Shown here: positions 52,941 to 62,150 of the stretch, one piece after another | How positions within the stretch are numbered: the stretch's first letter is position 1 | How the letters are laid out: every line of letters begins with the position of its first letter | Source: Cellulomonas fimi | GTDB taxonomy: Bacteria; Actinomycetota; Actinomycetes; Actinomycetales; Cellulomonadaceae | Assembly: GCF_012952065.1 (NCBI RefSeq) | Contig: NZ_JABCJJ010000001.1 | Location: 124,001-188,000, forward strand | Length of the DNA: 64,000 nucleotides | Direction: 5' to 3' | The notes under the pieces: generated by a model | The model's database searches: none | The model's input: the letters and a program-made list of their open reading frames with translations, nothing else | What the model was told of the DNA's origin: nothing | Position numbers and translations under genes: made by a program

Positions 52941-53108
52941 ATGAGGACGGCTGAGCTGGTGACTCTTGGCCTGCTGGTGGCGATCGCTGTGCTCGTCGGG
53001 CTCGTCTTATGGCGACTTGTCGGTTGGTTTCGGCGCGCCCGGCGAGAGCGAAGGCGCGGTTCCGGCCATGACCGGAGCGAAGCGGAACGCTCCCTGGGCG
53101 GCGGTTGA
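52941..53108 (+). CDS. Small single-helix membrane protein
   Basis: A 55-residue protein too short for ordinary gene finding. One helix (about residues 5-29, ELVTLGLLVAIAVLVGLVLW) is followed by an Arg-rich cytoplasmic tail. GGAGG lies eight bases before the ATG. It starts 22 bases after the secreted protein's stop and shares its composition, so the two probably form a unit. No known family. Confidence 0.75.
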   Translation: MRTAELVTLGLLVAIAVLVGLVLWRLVGWFRRARRERRRGSGHDRSEAERSLGGG

Positions 53109-53171
53109 TCCGGCCACGAGGTTGCTCCTCGTTCGGGCGGGGAGCAACTCGCCACCCGGGAGGCGGTGGCT

Positions 53172-53228
53172 CCGACTGCAAGGGAACGGCCGGTCCTTAC
53201 CTGGGCCGTCCGTTTCCTTGTCAGTCGG
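53172..53228. terminator. Bidirectional hairpin between the small membrane gene and menF
   Basis: CCGACTG (53172-53178) pairs with CAGTCGG (53222-53228), with further paired blocks AAGG/CCTT and GAACGG/CCGTTT inside, broken by single-base bulges. It covers the menF stop codon. It can terminate both convergent genes. Confidence 0.75.
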
Positions 53229-54606
53229 ACGCGAGCGCGTGCCGCATCGGCACGAGCTTGGCCTCGGACTCGGCGAGCTCGGCGGCGGGGTCGGACGCCG
53301 CGACGATGCCGCAGCCGGCGAACAGCCGGAGCCGGTGCGGGTCCTGCGGGTCGACCTCGGCCGACCGGAGCGCGATGCCCCACTCGCCGTCGCCGTCGGC
53401 CCCGAACCAGCCGACCGGGCCCGCGTAGCGGCCGCGCTCCATGCCCTCGAGCCGCGCGATGAGCGCGCGCGCGGCCTCGGTGGGCGTGCCGCAGACGGCG
53501 GCCGTCGGGTGCAGGGCGGCGGCGAGCGCGAGGCTCGAGGGGCCGGGGAGGCCGGGAACAGTCGCACCGGCGCCGCCCGTCCCCGCGCCGGCACCACCTG
53601 CAGCGCCGCCCGCGCCACCGATGCCGACCCCGCCATGACCCGCAGCCAGCACCCCGGTCACGTCGCTCGCGAGGTGCAGCACGTTCGGCAGGTGGAGCAC
53701 GAAGGGCACGTCCGGCACGTTGGTCGACGAGCAGTACGGCGCGAGCGCGTCCGCGACCGAGGAGACCGCGTACTCGTGCTCCTCGAGGTCCTTCGACGAG
53801 TGGGCCAGGATCGCCGCGCGGGCGAGGTCGGCGGCGTCGTCCCCGGTGCGCCGGATGGTGCCGGCCAGGACGCGCGAGGTGACCAGGCCCTTCTCGCTGC
53901 GCACGAGCAGCTCGGGCGTCGCGCCCAGCAGCCCGTCGACGCTGAACGTCCAGCACGACGGGTAGGCGTCGGCCAGGCGACCGAGCACCCACCGCGGGTC
54001 GAGCGGGCGCTCGGTGGTGGCGACGACGTCGCGCGCGAGCACGACCTTCTCGACCTCGCCGTCGCGGATCGCGGCGACCCCCTGCGCGACGACGTCGCGC
54101 CAGTCGGCCGCGGGCACGGCGCCGTCGTCGTACCGGACCGCGCCCGGGGCGGTCACCGGACGGCGCGACCCGGCCGCGCGGGCGAGGGAGGGCGCCGGGC
54201 CGATCGTGGCGCCGGTGTCGATGGTCGTGAGCCACGCCGTCGTGCCGCGTCGCCCGACGACGACGCGAGGCACCACCACGACGCCGCCGCGGGGTGAGTC
54301 CTCCTCGAAGGCGAACGACCCGAACGCCACCGGCCCCGTGCCCGGCAGGCCGACCTCGTCGCGGACGACGGCGTGCGCGAGCACCCGGTGCCACGCGTCC
54401 TCGGCCGCGGCGAACCGGTCGGGACCGCTCACCGGGATCCGGAGCACCTCACCCCAGCCCACGAGGCCGTCGCCGCGCCGCACCCACGCCAGCGGCGCGT
54501 CCTGCGGCAGCAGCGCGAGGAGGGCGCCGGGATCGTCGACGGCCACCGTGCGCACCACGAGGGGCTGCGGGACGGCGTTGCCGGCTGGGGTCGACGAGAC
54601 GGTCAT
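53221..54606 (-). CDS. menF: Isochorismate synthase
   Basis: A 461-residue chorismate-binding enzyme. The MST-family signatures VVLARDVVATTERPLDP, LAGTIRRTGDD, HPTAAVCGTP and the C-terminal FAGCGIVAASDPAAELAESEAK are present. It converts chorismate to isochorismate for MenD. A Gly/Ala-rich stretch of about 30 residues is inserted in the catalytic domain between DVTGVLAAG and PSSLALAAALHPTAA. ATG at 54606; a TACCCT hexamer ends eight bases before it. Confidence 0.93.
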   Translation of the reverse strand: MTVSSTPAGNAVPQPLVVRTVAVDDPGALLALLPQDAPLAWVRRGDGLVGWGEVLRIPVSGPDRFAAAEDAWHRVLAHAVVRDEVGLPGTGPVAFGSFAFEEDSPRGGVVVVPRVVVGRRGTTAWLTTIDTGATIGPAPSLARAAGSRRPVTAPGAVRYDDGAVPAADWRDVVAQGVAAIRDGEVEKVVLARDVVATTERPLDPRWVLGRLADAYPSCWTFSVDGLLGATPELLVRSEKGLVTSRVLAGTIRRTGDDAADLARAAILAHSSKDLEEHEYAVSSVADALAPYCSSTNVPDVPFVLHLPNVLHLASDVTGVLAAGHGGVGIGGAGGAAGGAGAGTGGAGATVPGLPGPSSLALAAALHPTAAVCGTPTEAARALIARLEGMERGRYAGPVGWFGADGDGEWGIALRSAEVDPQDPHRLRLFAGCGIVAASDPAAELAESEAKLVPMRHALASD

Positions 54607-54614
54607 CGCTGTCC

Positions 54615-54620
54615 AGGGTA
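54615..54620 (-). promoter_or_regulatory. -10 hexamer TACCCT near the menF start
   Basis: Minus strand; eight bases before ATG 54606, giving an mRNA with no or almost no leader. Divergent from menG. Confidence 0.5.
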
Positions 54621-54667
54621 GGACCGCGACGAGGGTGCTCGCGAAGCGAGAGGCCCCGCTGACCTGA

Positions 54668-54673
54668 GACGAT
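54668..54673 (+). promoter_or_regulatory. -10-like hexamer GACGAT near the menG start
   Basis: It keeps A at position 2 and T at position 6 and ends six bases before ATG 54680. A variant of the TANNNT pattern. Confidence 0.4.
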
Positions 54674-54679
54674 GGCCAC

Positions 54680-55381
54680 ATGTCGCGCGCCAGCCTGGAG
54701 AAGAAGCCGCACGAGGTCGCCGAGATGTTCGACGGGATCGCCCGGCGCTACGACCTCACGAACGACGTCATGTCGCTCGGTCAGGACCGTCGCTGGCGGA
54801 CCGCCACGATCGCCGCCGTCGACGCGCAACCGGGGCAGCGCGTCCTCGACCTCGCCGCGGGGACGGGCACCTCGAGCGCACCGTTCGCGGACGCCGGGGT
54901 CGAGGTCGTGCCGTGCGACTTCTCGTTCGGGATGCTCGAGGTCGGCAAGCGGCGGCGCCCCGACCTGGGGTTCGTGGCGGGCGACGCCACCCGGCTGCCG
55001 TTCGCGGACGCGTCCTTCGACGCGGTGACGATCTCGTTCGGGCTGCGCAACGTCGTCGACACGGTCGGCGCCCTGCGCGAGATGCTCCGGGTGACGCGGC
55101 CGGGCGGCCGGCTCGTCGTGTGCGAGTTCTCGCACGCCACCTGGGCCCCCTTCCGGACGGTCTACGACAACTACCTGATGCGGGCGCTGCCGGCCGTCGC
55201 GCGAGCCGTCTCCAAGGAGACGGACGCGTACACGTACCTCGCCGACTCCATCCGCGCGTGGCCCGGCCAGCAGGCCCTCGGCCGCCTGATCCGCGAGGCC
55301 GGGTGGCGCCAGGCGGCGTACCGCAACCTCACCGGCGGCATCGTCGCGCTGCACCGCGCGACCCGCCCCGACGAGGCCTGA
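54680..55381 (+). CDS. menG: Demethylmenaquinone methyltransferase (UbiE/MenG)
   Basis: A 233-residue SAM-dependent methyltransferase. The SAM motif is [44 protein letters not shown] and the later SFGLRNV and FSHATW-type segments are UbiE/MenG signatures. It adds the last methyl group to give menaquinone, acting on the product of MenA. ATG at 54680. Divergent from menF, so the pathway is spread over at least five transcription units. Confidence 0.95.
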   Translation: MSRASLEKKPHEVAEMFDGIARRYDLTNDVMSLGQDRRWRTATIAAVDAQPGQRVLDLAAGTGTSSAPFADAGVEVVPCDFSFGMLEVGKRRRPDLGFVAGDATRLPFADASFDAVTISFGLRNVVDTVGALREMLRVTRPGGRLVVCEFSHATWAPFRTVYDNYLMRALPAVARAVSKETDAYTYLADSIRAWPGQQALGRLIREAGWRQAAYRNLTGGIVALHRATRPDEA

Positions 55382-55479
55382 CCGGGCCGTGGGCGCCGGT
55401 CGCGAGCGGCGCGCACCGGCATCCGCGCGCCCCCGGCGGGGTGAGGCAAGCCTTGGCAGACACCCGTGAAACCCGTGAC

Positions 55480-55485
55480 TAGAGT
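55480..55485 (+). promoter_or_regulatory. -10 hexamer TAGAGT of the reductase-nuo operon
   Basis: TAGAGT follows a -35-like TTGGCA at 55453-55458, but with a 21-nt spacer that is longer than ideal, so regulation by an activator or a different -35 is possible. The Rex-type site begins about 16 bases downstream. Confidence 0.5.
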
Positions 55486-55500
55486 GGTCCACCGACGTGC

Positions 55501-55518
55501 ACGTGAAGGTCTTCACAA
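55501..55518. promoter_or_regulatory. Rex operator (ROP) upstream of the reductase-nuo operon
   Basis: The sequence ACGTGAAGGTCTTCACAA matches the Rex consensus TTGTGAA-N4-TTCACAA at 12 of 14 fixed positions, with the inner GTGAA and TTCAC arms perfect. It lies just after the predicted transcription start, where bound Rex would block polymerase. In Streptomyces, Rex controls nuo and cyd genes, and a rex gene lies at 36612-37256 here. Binding is inferred. Confidence 0.8.
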
Positions 55519-55543
55519 GTAGGCGAGTAGGGCGGGCTGAGTC

Positions 55544-56839
55544 GTGGTGCAGGTAGGCAGCGATGACGCGGACGTCATCGTCGTCGGCGCGGGACCGGCA
55601 GGGTCCACCGCCGCCTACTACTGCGCGTCCGCGGGCCTCACGGTGCTCCTGCTGGAGAAGGCGGCCTTCCCTCGCGACAAGATCTGCGGCGACGGGCTGA
55701 CCCCGCGCGCGACGCGCGAGATGGTCGCGATGGGCCTGCCGATCCGCGCCGAGGACGGCTGGATCCGCAACCAGGGCCTGCGCGTCGTCGGGGGCGGGCA
55801 CCGGCTCGAGCTGCCGTGGCCCGAGCTCTCGAGCTACCCGTCCTACGGCCTCGCCAAGACCCGCATGACGCTCGACCACGCGCTCGCCGACCACGCCCGC
55901 GCGGCCGGCGCGAAGCTCCTCGAGCGCACCAACGTGACGGGCCCGCTGCTCGACGAGCGCACGGGCCGCGTCGTCGGCGTCACCGCGCGCCCCGTGGACG
56001 ACGCCGGGCGCCGGGCGGGCGACGAGCGCACCTACCGCGCCCCGGTCGTCATCGCGGCCGACGGCGTCTCGGCGCGCCTGCCGCTCGCGCTCGGGCTCGA
56101 GAAGCGGATGGACCGGCCGATGGGCGTCGCGGTCCGCACGTACTTCCGCACGCCGCGGCACGACGACTCGATGATGGAGAGCCACCTCGAGCTGTGGGAC
56201 GGCGAGCCGCACCGCTCGAACCTGATGCCCGGCTACGGCTGGATCTTCGCGCTCGGCGACGGCACCGCGAACGTCGGCCTCGGGAGCGTGAGCTCGACGG
56301 CCGCCGCGACGAGGGTCGACTACAAGGACCTGTTCGCGAAGTGGATGAAGAACGCCCCCGCGGAGTGGGAGTTCACGCCCGAGAACCAGGTCGGGCCCGT
56401 GCGCGGCGCCGCCCTGCCGATGGGCTTCAACCGCGCGCCGCTCTACACGCGCGGGCTCATGCTCGTCGGCGACTCGGGCGGCATGGTCAGCCCGTTCAAC
56501 GGCGAGGGCATCGCCTACGCGATGCAGGCCGGCCGCGTCGCGGCCGACGCGATCGTCCAGGCGCAGGCGCGGCCCACCGACGCCGCGCGCGAGCGCGCGC
56601 TCGAGACGTACCCGCGCATCATGCGTGACGACCTGGGCGGCTACTACACGCTCGGCCGGTACTTCGTGAAGCTCATCGAGCACCCGCAGGTGATGCGGCT
56701 CTGCACCCGGTACGGTCTGCCACGACCGCTGCTCATGCGGTTCACGCTCAAGCTGCTGTCGGACTGCTACGAGCCACGCGGCGGCGACATGGTCGACCGC
56801 GTCATCAGCGGCCTGAGCAGGCTGGCTCCGGCAGCATGA
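55544..56839 (+). CDS. Geranylgeranyl reductase-family flavoprotein
   Basis: A 431-residue FAD enzyme. GAGPAGSTAAYYC forms the N-terminal dinucleotide motif, KICGDGLTPRA is the family block, and GDSGGMVSPFNGEGIAYAMQAGR completes the FAD site. Family members saturate double bonds of prenyl chains; in mycobacteria MenJ reduces one isoprene unit of menaquinone. Placement directly before nuoA, and close to menG, suggests the same role. GTG start at 55544 or the adjacent GTG; upstream region lacks a clear ribosome site. Confidence 0.9.
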   Translation: MVQVGSDDADVIVVGAGPAGSTAAYYCASAGLTVLLLEKAAFPRDKICGDGLTPRATREMVAMGLPIRAEDGWIRNQGLRVVGGGHRLELPWPELSSYPSYGLAKTRMTLDHALADHARAAGAKLLERTNVTGPLLDERTGRVVGVTARPVDDAGRRAGDERTYRAPVVIAADGVSARLPLALGLEKRMDRPMGVAVRTYFRTPRHDDSMMESHLELWDGEPHRSNLMPGYGWIFALGDGTANVGLGSVSSTAAATRVDYKDLFAKWMKNAPAEWEFTPENQVGPVRGAALPMGFNRAPLYTRGLMLVGDSGGMVSPFNGEGIAYAMQAGRVAADAIVQAQARPTDAARERALETYPRIMRDDLGGYYTLGRYFVKLIEHPQVMRLCTRYGLPRPLLMRFTLKLLSDCYEPRGGDMVDRVISGLSRLAPAA

Positions 56840-56891
56840 GCACAGCACCGCACGTCGCCCGCACGTCCGAACCGCGCAGGAGAGGCCTCCG

Positions 56892-57254
56892 ATGACGAAC
56901 CCGTACGCACCGATCCTGGTGATGATGGCGATCGCCGCGGTGATGGCGCTCGGCGGGGTGGCCGCGAGCGCCGTCATCGGGCCCAAGCGGTACAACCGCG
57001 CGAAGCTCGACGCGTACGAGTGCGGCATCGAGCCGACGCCGCACGCGGTCGGCGGCGGCCGGTTCCCGATCAAGTACTACCTGGTCGCGATGACCTTCAT
57101 CATCTTCGACATCGAGGTCGTGTTCCTCTACCCGTGGGCCGTCAACTTCGGCGAGCTCGCGATGTTCGGGCTGGTGGCCATGCTCGGCTTCCTCGTCCTG
57201 ATCACGGTGCCGTTCGTGTACGAGTGGCGGCGCGGAGGGTTCGAGTGGGAATGA
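56892..57254 (+). CDS. nuoA: NADH-quinone oxidoreductase subunit A
   Basis: A 120-residue membrane protein with three helices; the conserved loop reads [10 protein letters not shown] and [15 protein letters not shown]. It is part of the membrane arm near the quinone site. AGGAGAGG lies before the ATG; a 52-bp gap separates it from the reductase gene with no terminator, so it is probably co-transcribed. Confidence 0.96.
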   Translation: MTNPYAPILVMMAIAAVMALGGVAASAVIGPKRYNRAKLDAYECGIEPTPHAVGGGRFPIKYYLVAMTFIIFDIEVVFLYPWAVNFGELAMFGLVAMLGFLVLITVPFVYEWRRGGFEWE

Positions 57255-57279
57255 GCGCAACGAGGCGAGGCGAGGCGTA

Positions 57280-57831
57280 ATGGGTATCGAAGAGGCACCG
57301 TCGGGCTTCCTGCTCACGACGGTCGAGGACCTCGCGGGGTACTTCCGCAAGGGCTCGCTGTGGCCGGTCACGTTCGGGCTCGCGTGCTGCGCCATCGAGA
57401 TGATGGCGACGGGGACGTCCCGGTTCGACATCTCCCGGTTCGGCATGGAGGTCTTCCGCGCGTCCCCGCGCCAGGCGGACCTCATGATCGTCGCGGGCCG
57501 CGTGAGCCAGAAGATGGCGCCGGTCGTGCGGCAGGTCTACGACCAGATGGCCGAGCCCAAGTGGGTCCTGTCGATGGGCGTGTGCGCGTCGTCGGGCGGG
57601 ATGTTCAACAACTACGCGATCGTGCAGGGCGTGGACCACATCGTCCCGGTCGACATCTACCTGCCGGGGTGCCCGCCCCGCCCGGAGATGCTGCTCAACG
57701 CGATCCTCGCGCTCCACGACCAGATCCAGTCCGAGCCGCTCGGCGTGAACCGCCACGAGGCCGTGCGCGCCGCCGAGGCCGCCGCGCTCGAGGCGACGCC
57801 GACCTCGCACATGAAGGGGCTGCTGCGGTGA
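57280..57831 (+). CDS. nuoB: NADH-quinone oxidoreductase subunit B
   Basis: A 183-residue protein carrying the terminal [4Fe-4S] cluster N2. The ligands are seen as Cys36-Cys37 ([13 protein letters not shown]), Cys102 (GVCASSGG) and Cys131 (LPGCPPRPE). It passes electrons to menaquinone. The stop overlaps the nuoC GTG by four bases. Confidence 0.97.
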   Translation: MGIEEAPSGFLLTTVEDLAGYFRKGSLWPVTFGLACCAIEMMATGTSRFDISRFGMEVFRASPRQADLMIVAGRVSQKMAPVVRQVYDQMAEPKWVLSMGVCASSGGMFNNYAIVQGVDHIVPVDIYLPGCPPRPEMLLNAILALHDQIQSEPLGVNRHEAVRAAEAAALEATPTSHMKGLLR

Positions 57832-58610
57832 GCGAGGACAAGCGCGTCGACGCGTCCCCGGTCGAGAAGGACTCCGTCACGAACACGAGCACCGAGCTGG
57901 CGCAGCAGCAGCAGGCACCGCAGGCCCCCGAGCCCGCCGGCCGGCAGCCGCTGGACGTCATCGACGTCCGCACGGGCATGTTCGGTCCGGCGGACTCGGG
58001 TGACACCTCGGGCTACGGCGGCCTCGTCCGTGAGATCACGATGCCCGGCCCGAGCGAGCGGCCCTACGGCGGCTGGTTCGACGAGGCGGTCGACGTGCTC
58101 GCCGAGGTGCTCGACGAGCAGGGTCCCGGGTTCGCGTCGGCGATCGAGAAGGTCGTCGTCGACCGCGACGAGCTCACGATCTACGTGGTCGCCGCGCACC
58201 TCGTCCAGGTCACGCGCGTCCTGCGGGACGACCAGGACCTGCGGTTCGAGCTGAGCATGGGCGTCTCGGGCGTCCACTACCCGCACGAGACGGGCCGCGA
58301 GCTGCACGCCGTCTACCACCTGGTCTCGGTGACGCACAGCCGCCGGCTCCGCCTCGAGGTCGCGGTCCCCGACGCCGACCCGCACATCCCGTCGACCGTC
58401 TCGGTGTACCCGACGAACGACTGGCACGAGCGCGAGACGTGGGACTTCTTCGGGATCGTCTTCGACGGGCACCCCGCCCTCGCCCGCATCGAGATGCCGG
58501 ACGACTGGCCGGGGCACCCGCAGCGCAAGGACTACCCGCTCGGCGGCATCCCGGTGGAGTACAAGGGCGCCACCGTGCCGCCGCCGGACCAGCGAAGGGC
58601 GTACAACTGA
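57828..58610 (+). CDS. nuoC: NADH-quinone oxidoreductase subunit C
   Basis: A 260-residue peripheral-arm subunit. The conserved C-terminal part includes [30 protein letters not shown] and [15 protein letters not shown]. An extra 90 N-terminal residues, partly Gln/Pro-rich, precede the core, as in other actinobacteria. GTG start overlaps the nuoB stop; its stop shares one base with the nuoD ATG. Confidence 0.96.
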   Translation: MSEDKRVDASPVEKDSVTNTSTELAQQQQAPQAPEPAGRQPLDVIDVRTGMFGPADSGDTSGYGGLVREITMPGPSERPYGGWFDEAVDVLAEVLDEQGPGFASAIEKVVVDRDELTIYVVAAHLVQVTRVLRDDQDLRFELSMGVSGVHYPHETGRELHAVYHLVSVTHSRRLRLEVAVPDADPHIPSTVSVYPTNDWHERETWDFFGIVFDGHPALARIEMPDDWPGHPQRKDYPLGGIPVEYKGATVPPPDQRRAYN

Positions 58611-59962
58611 TGGCTGCTCCGCAGGCTGGGCCGCGCGCGACCCGCGGGTTCCGCGACGACACGACCGGCGCACGGACGTTCGAGGCGTCCGGCGGCGACT
58701 GGTCCGACATCGCCGAGGAGGCCGCCCGCCTCGGCGAGGAGCGGATCGTCGTCAACATGGGCCCGCAGCACCCGTCCACGCACGGCGTGCTCCGCCTGAT
58801 GCTCGAGATCGACGGCGAGACGGTGACCGAGGCCCGCGCGGGCATCGGCTACCTGCACACCGGCATCGAGAAGAACATGGAGTTCCGCACCTGGACCCAG
58901 GGCGTGACCTTCTGCACGCGCATGGACTACCTGGCCCCGCTGTTCCAGGAGACCGCCTACTGCCTCGGGGTCGAGAAGCTCCTCGGCATCACCGACGACG
59001 TCCCCGAGCGCGCCACCGTCATCCGCGTCCTGATGATGGAGCTCAACCGCGTCTCGTCGCACCTCGTGGCCCTCGCGACCGGCGGCAACGAGCTCGGTGC
59101 GACGACGATCATGATCCTCGGCTTCACCGCGCGCGAGGAGATCCTCAAGATCTTCGAGCTGATCACCGGCCTGCGCATGAACCACGCGTACGTGCGCCCC
59201 GGCGGCGTCGCGCAGGACATCCCGCCGGGCGCGCTCGACACGATCCGCGAGGCGCTGCCGCTGATCAAGCACTACCTGCGCCAGCTCGAGGACCTCATGC
59301 TGGCGAACCCGATCTTCAAGGGGCGCCTGGTCGACGTCGGGCACCTCAGCCTCGCCGCGTGCATGGCGCTCGGCATCACCGGTCCGGTGCTGCGCTCGAC
59401 CGGGCTGCCGTACGACGTCCGCAAGGCCACGCCGTACTGCGGCTACGAGACGTACGACTTCGACGTGCCCACCTCGACCGACGCCGACTCCTTCTCGCGC
59501 GTGATCCTGCGCATCGAGGAGTGCTACCAGTCGATGCGGATCGTCGAGCAGTGCGTCGAGCGGCTCCAGGCGATGGGCCCCGGCCCGGTGATGGTCGCCG
59601 ACAAGAAGGTCGCCTGGCCCGCGCAGCTCGCGATCGGCTCGGACGGCATGGGCAACTCGCTCGACCACATCCGGGAGATCATGGGCACCTCGATGGAGGC
59701 CCTGATCCACCACTTCAAGCTGGTCACCGAGGGCTTCCGGGTCCCGGTCGGGCAGGTCTACCAGAGCGTCGAGGCCCCCCGCGGCGAGCTCCTGGTGCAC
59801 CTGGTGTCCGACGGCGGCACGCGCCCCTACCGCGCGCACTTCCGCGACCCGTCGTTCAACAACCTGCAGGCCGTCTCCATGATGTGCGAGGGCGGCCAGG
59901 TCGCCGACGTCGTCGTCGCCGTGGCCTCGCTCGACCCGGTGCTCGGAGGAGTGGACCGCTGA
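58610..59962 (+). CDS. nuoD: NADH-quinone oxidoreductase subunit D
   Basis: A 450-residue 49-kDa-type subunit. Signatures include [26 protein letters not shown] and GGVAQDIP; the C-terminal [17 protein letters not shown] is complete. It forms the quinone pocket with NuoB. The start and stop each share one base with their neighbours (TGATG). Confidence 0.97.
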   Translation: MAAPQAGPRATRGFRDDTTGARTFEASGGDWSDIAEEAARLGEERIVVNMGPQHPSTHGVLRLMLEIDGETVTEARAGIGYLHTGIEKNMEFRTWTQGVTFCTRMDYLAPLFQETAYCLGVEKLLGITDDVPERATVIRVLMMELNRVSSHLVALATGGNELGATTIMILGFTAREEILKIFELITGLRMNHAYVRPGGVAQDIPPGALDTIREALPLIKHYLRQLEDLMLANPIFKGRLVDVGHLSLAACMALGITGPVLRSTGLPYDVRKATPYCGYETYDFDVPTSTDADSFSRVILRIEECYQSMRIVEQCVERLQAMGPGPVMVADKKVAWPAQLAIGSDGMGNSLDHIREIMGTSMEALIHHFKLVTEGFRVPVGQVYQSVEAPRGELLVHLVSDGGTRPYRAHFRDPSFNNLQAVSMMCEGGQVADVVVAVASLDPVLGGVDR

Positions 59963-60795
59963 TGACCACCACCCACAGCTACGACGAGGCGCGGACGGAA
60001 CGGCTGCGCGCCGACGCGCTCGCGATCATCGCGCGATACCCCGAGCCGCGGTCCGCGCTCCTGCCGATGCTGCACCTCGTGCAGTCGCAGGACGGGTTCG
60101 TGAGCCCGGCGGGGATCGCGTTCTGCGCGGACCTGCTGAACCTGTCGACGGCCGAGGTCTCCGCGGTCGTGACGTTCTACACGCAGTACAAGCGCCACCC
60201 GAACGGCGAGTACACGGTCGGGGTCTGTACCAACACGCTCTGCGCCGTGATGGGCGGGGACGCGATCTGGGAGGACCTGAGCGACCACCTCGGCGTCGGG
60301 CACGACGAGACGACCCCGGACGGCAAGGTCACGCTCGAGCGGATCGAGTGCAACGCGGCCTGCGACTACGCACCCGTGATGATGGTCAACTGGGAGTTCT
60401 TCGACAACCAGACGCCCGACTCGGCGCGGGACGTCGTCGACCGCCTGCGCGCGGGCGACGAGGTCGCACCGACGCGGGGTGCTGCGAGCGTGTGCTCGTT
60501 CAAGCAGATGTCACGCGTGCTCGCCGGGTTCACGGACGGGCGTGCGGACGAAGGGGTCGGCGCGGGGGAGCCGACCCTGCGGGGGACGGTCCTCGCGAGG
60601 GAGCGCGGCTGGACCGCGCCCCGCTTCCCGGCGGCGCCGGACGCGGAGTCCGGGTCCGGCGCAGCCGGCTCGGCCGTGCCCGAGCGTGCCGGCGAGCCGG
60701 CGACCGGCGAGCCGCAGTCCAGCGCGCAGCGTCCCGCCACGGGACAGCGCGACAAGGACGCCGACACGCAGACCTCCACCTCGAAGGAGTCCTGA
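59962..60795 (+). CDS. nuoE: NADH-quinone oxidoreductase subunit E
   Basis: A 277-residue 24-kDa-type subunit with the [2Fe-2S] N1a site: C-x4-C in GVCTNTLCAVMGG and C-x3-C in ECNAACDYAP. The conserved domain ends near residue 175; the remaining 100 residues are low-complexity (Ala/Gly/Glu/Ser-rich) and likely disordered. One-base overlap with both neighbours. Confidence 0.96.
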   Translation: MTTTHSYDEARTERLRADALAIIARYPEPRSALLPMLHLVQSQDGFVSPAGIAFCADLLNLSTAEVSAVVTFYTQYKRHPNGEYTVGVCTNTLCAVMGGDAIWEDLSDHLGVGHDETTPDGKVTLERIECNAACDYAPVMMVNWEFFDNQTPDSARDVVDRLRAGDEVAPTRGAASVCSFKQMSRVLAGFTDGRADEGVGAGEPTLRGTVLARERGWTAPRFPAAPDAESGSGAAGSAVPERAGEPATGEPQSSAQRPATGQRDKDADTQTSTSKES

Positions 60796-62150
60796 TGGCC
60801 ACCCCGACGTCGCTCGCGCCGGTGCTCAGCTCCCACTGGGACGCGGAGCGCTCGTGGACCCTCGCGACCTACGAGGCCAACGGCGGGTACGCCGGCCTGC
60901 GCAAGGCGCTCACGCAGGACCCGGCCGACGTCGTGGCCGCGGTCAAGGACTCCGGGCTGCGCGGCCGTGGTGGCGCCGGGTTCCCGACCGGCCTGAAGTG
61001 GAGCTTCCTGCCCGCGCCCGACGGCGGCCCGCGCTACCTGGTCGTGAACGCGGACGAGTCCGAGCCGGGCACGTGCAAGGACATCCCGCTCATGATGGCG
61101 ACGCCGCAGGTCCTGATCGAGGGCTCGATCATCACGTCGTACGCGATCGGGTGCCACCACGCGTTCATCTACGTCCGCGGCGAGGTGCTGCACGTGTACC
61201 GCCGGCTGCTGCGCGCGGTCGAGGAGGCCTACGCGGCCGGCTACCTGGGCAAGGACATCATGGGCTCGGGCTACGACCTCGACATCACGGTCCACGCCGG
61301 CGCCGGCGCCTACATCTGCGGCGAGGAGACGGCGCTCCTCGACTCGCTCGAGGGTCGGCGCGGCCAGCCGCGACTGAAGCCCCCGTTCCCCGCGGTCGCG
61401 GGCCTGTACGCGCGGCCGACCGTCGTCAACAACGTCGAGTCGATCGCGTCCGTCCCCGCCATCGTGACCGGGGGGTCGGACTGGTTCCGCTCCATGGGCA
61501 CCGAGAAGTCGGCCGGGTTCGGCCTGTTCTCGCTGTCGGGCCACGTCGCCCGGCCGGGCCAGTACGAGGCGCCGCTGGGAATCACGCTGCGCGAGCTGCT
61601 CGACATGGCGGGCGGCATCCGGGCCGGTCACGAGCTGAAGTTCTGGACGCCGGGCGGGTCCTCGACGCCGCTGTTCACCGCGGAGCACCTCGACACCCCG
61701 CTCGACTACGAGTCCGTCGCGGCGGCAGGCTCGATGCTCGGGACGCGCGCGCTGCAGATCTTCGACGACACGACGTGCGCGGTGCGCGCGATCACCCGCT
61801 GGCTGGAGTTCTACGCGCACGAGTCGTGCGGCAAGTGCACCCCGTGCCGTGAGGGGACGTACTGGCTCAAGCTGGTGCTGCGGCGGATCGAGGCCGGTCA
61901 GGGCACGATGGACGACCTCGACGTGCTGCTCGACACCTGTGACAACATCCTCGGTCGGGCGTTCTGCGCGCTGGGCGACGGCGCGACGTCGCCCGTCACC
62001 TCGGGCATCCAGTACTTCCGCGCGGAGTTCGAGGAGCACATCACCGCGGGCGCCTGCCCGTTCGACCCCGCGGCGTCGGCACTCTTCCCGACGCCCCCGC
62101 GTGACGCAGGCCGGCTCGCCGGCCAGATGGCAGGAACGGTGCAGGCATGA
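60795..62150 (+). CDS. nuoF: NADH-quinone oxidoreductase subunit F
   Basis: A 451-residue 51-kDa-type subunit that takes electrons from NADH. The NADH/FMN regions [15 protein letters not shown] and [19 protein letters not shown] are present, and the N3 [4Fe-4S] ligands are in [12 protein letters not shown] with a later cysteine at FCALGDGA. Its stop overlaps the start of nuoG by four bases. Confidence 0.97.
   Translation: MATPTSLAPVLSSHWDAERSWTLATYEANGGYAGLRKALTQDPADVVAAVKDSGLRGRGGAGFPTGLKWSFLPAPDGGPRYLVVNADESEPGTCKDIPLMMATPQVLIEGSIITSYAIGCHHAFIYVRGEVLHVYRRLLRAVEEAYAAGYLGKDIMGSGYDLDITVHAGAGAYICGEETALLDSLEGRRGQPRLKPPFPAVAGLYARPTVVNNVESIASVPAIVTGGSDWFRSMGTEKSAGFGLFSLSGHVARPGQYEAPLGITLRELLDMAGGIRAGHELKFWTPGGSSTPLFTAEHLDTPLDYESVAAAGSMLGTRALQIFDDTTCAVRAITRWLEFYAHESCGKCTPCREGTYWLKLVLRRIEAGQGTMDDLDVLLDTCDNILGRAFCALGDGATSPVTSGIQYFRAEFEEHITAGACPFDPAASALFPTPPRDAGRLAGQMAGTVQA

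Noticed and set aside
46991-55381. Claim that the menaquinone pathway is incomplete (MenH and DHNA-CoA thioesterase not seen)
   Set aside because: These steps are often encoded elsewhere or done by non-specific hydrolases; absence from a 64-kb window says little.
55441-55460. Possible DtxR/IdeR iron box (AGGCAAGCCT core) before the reductase-nuo operon
   Set aside because: Only the core fits; flanking positions of the 19-bp consensus match about half the time, close to chance in G+C-rich DNA. Kept as a note only.
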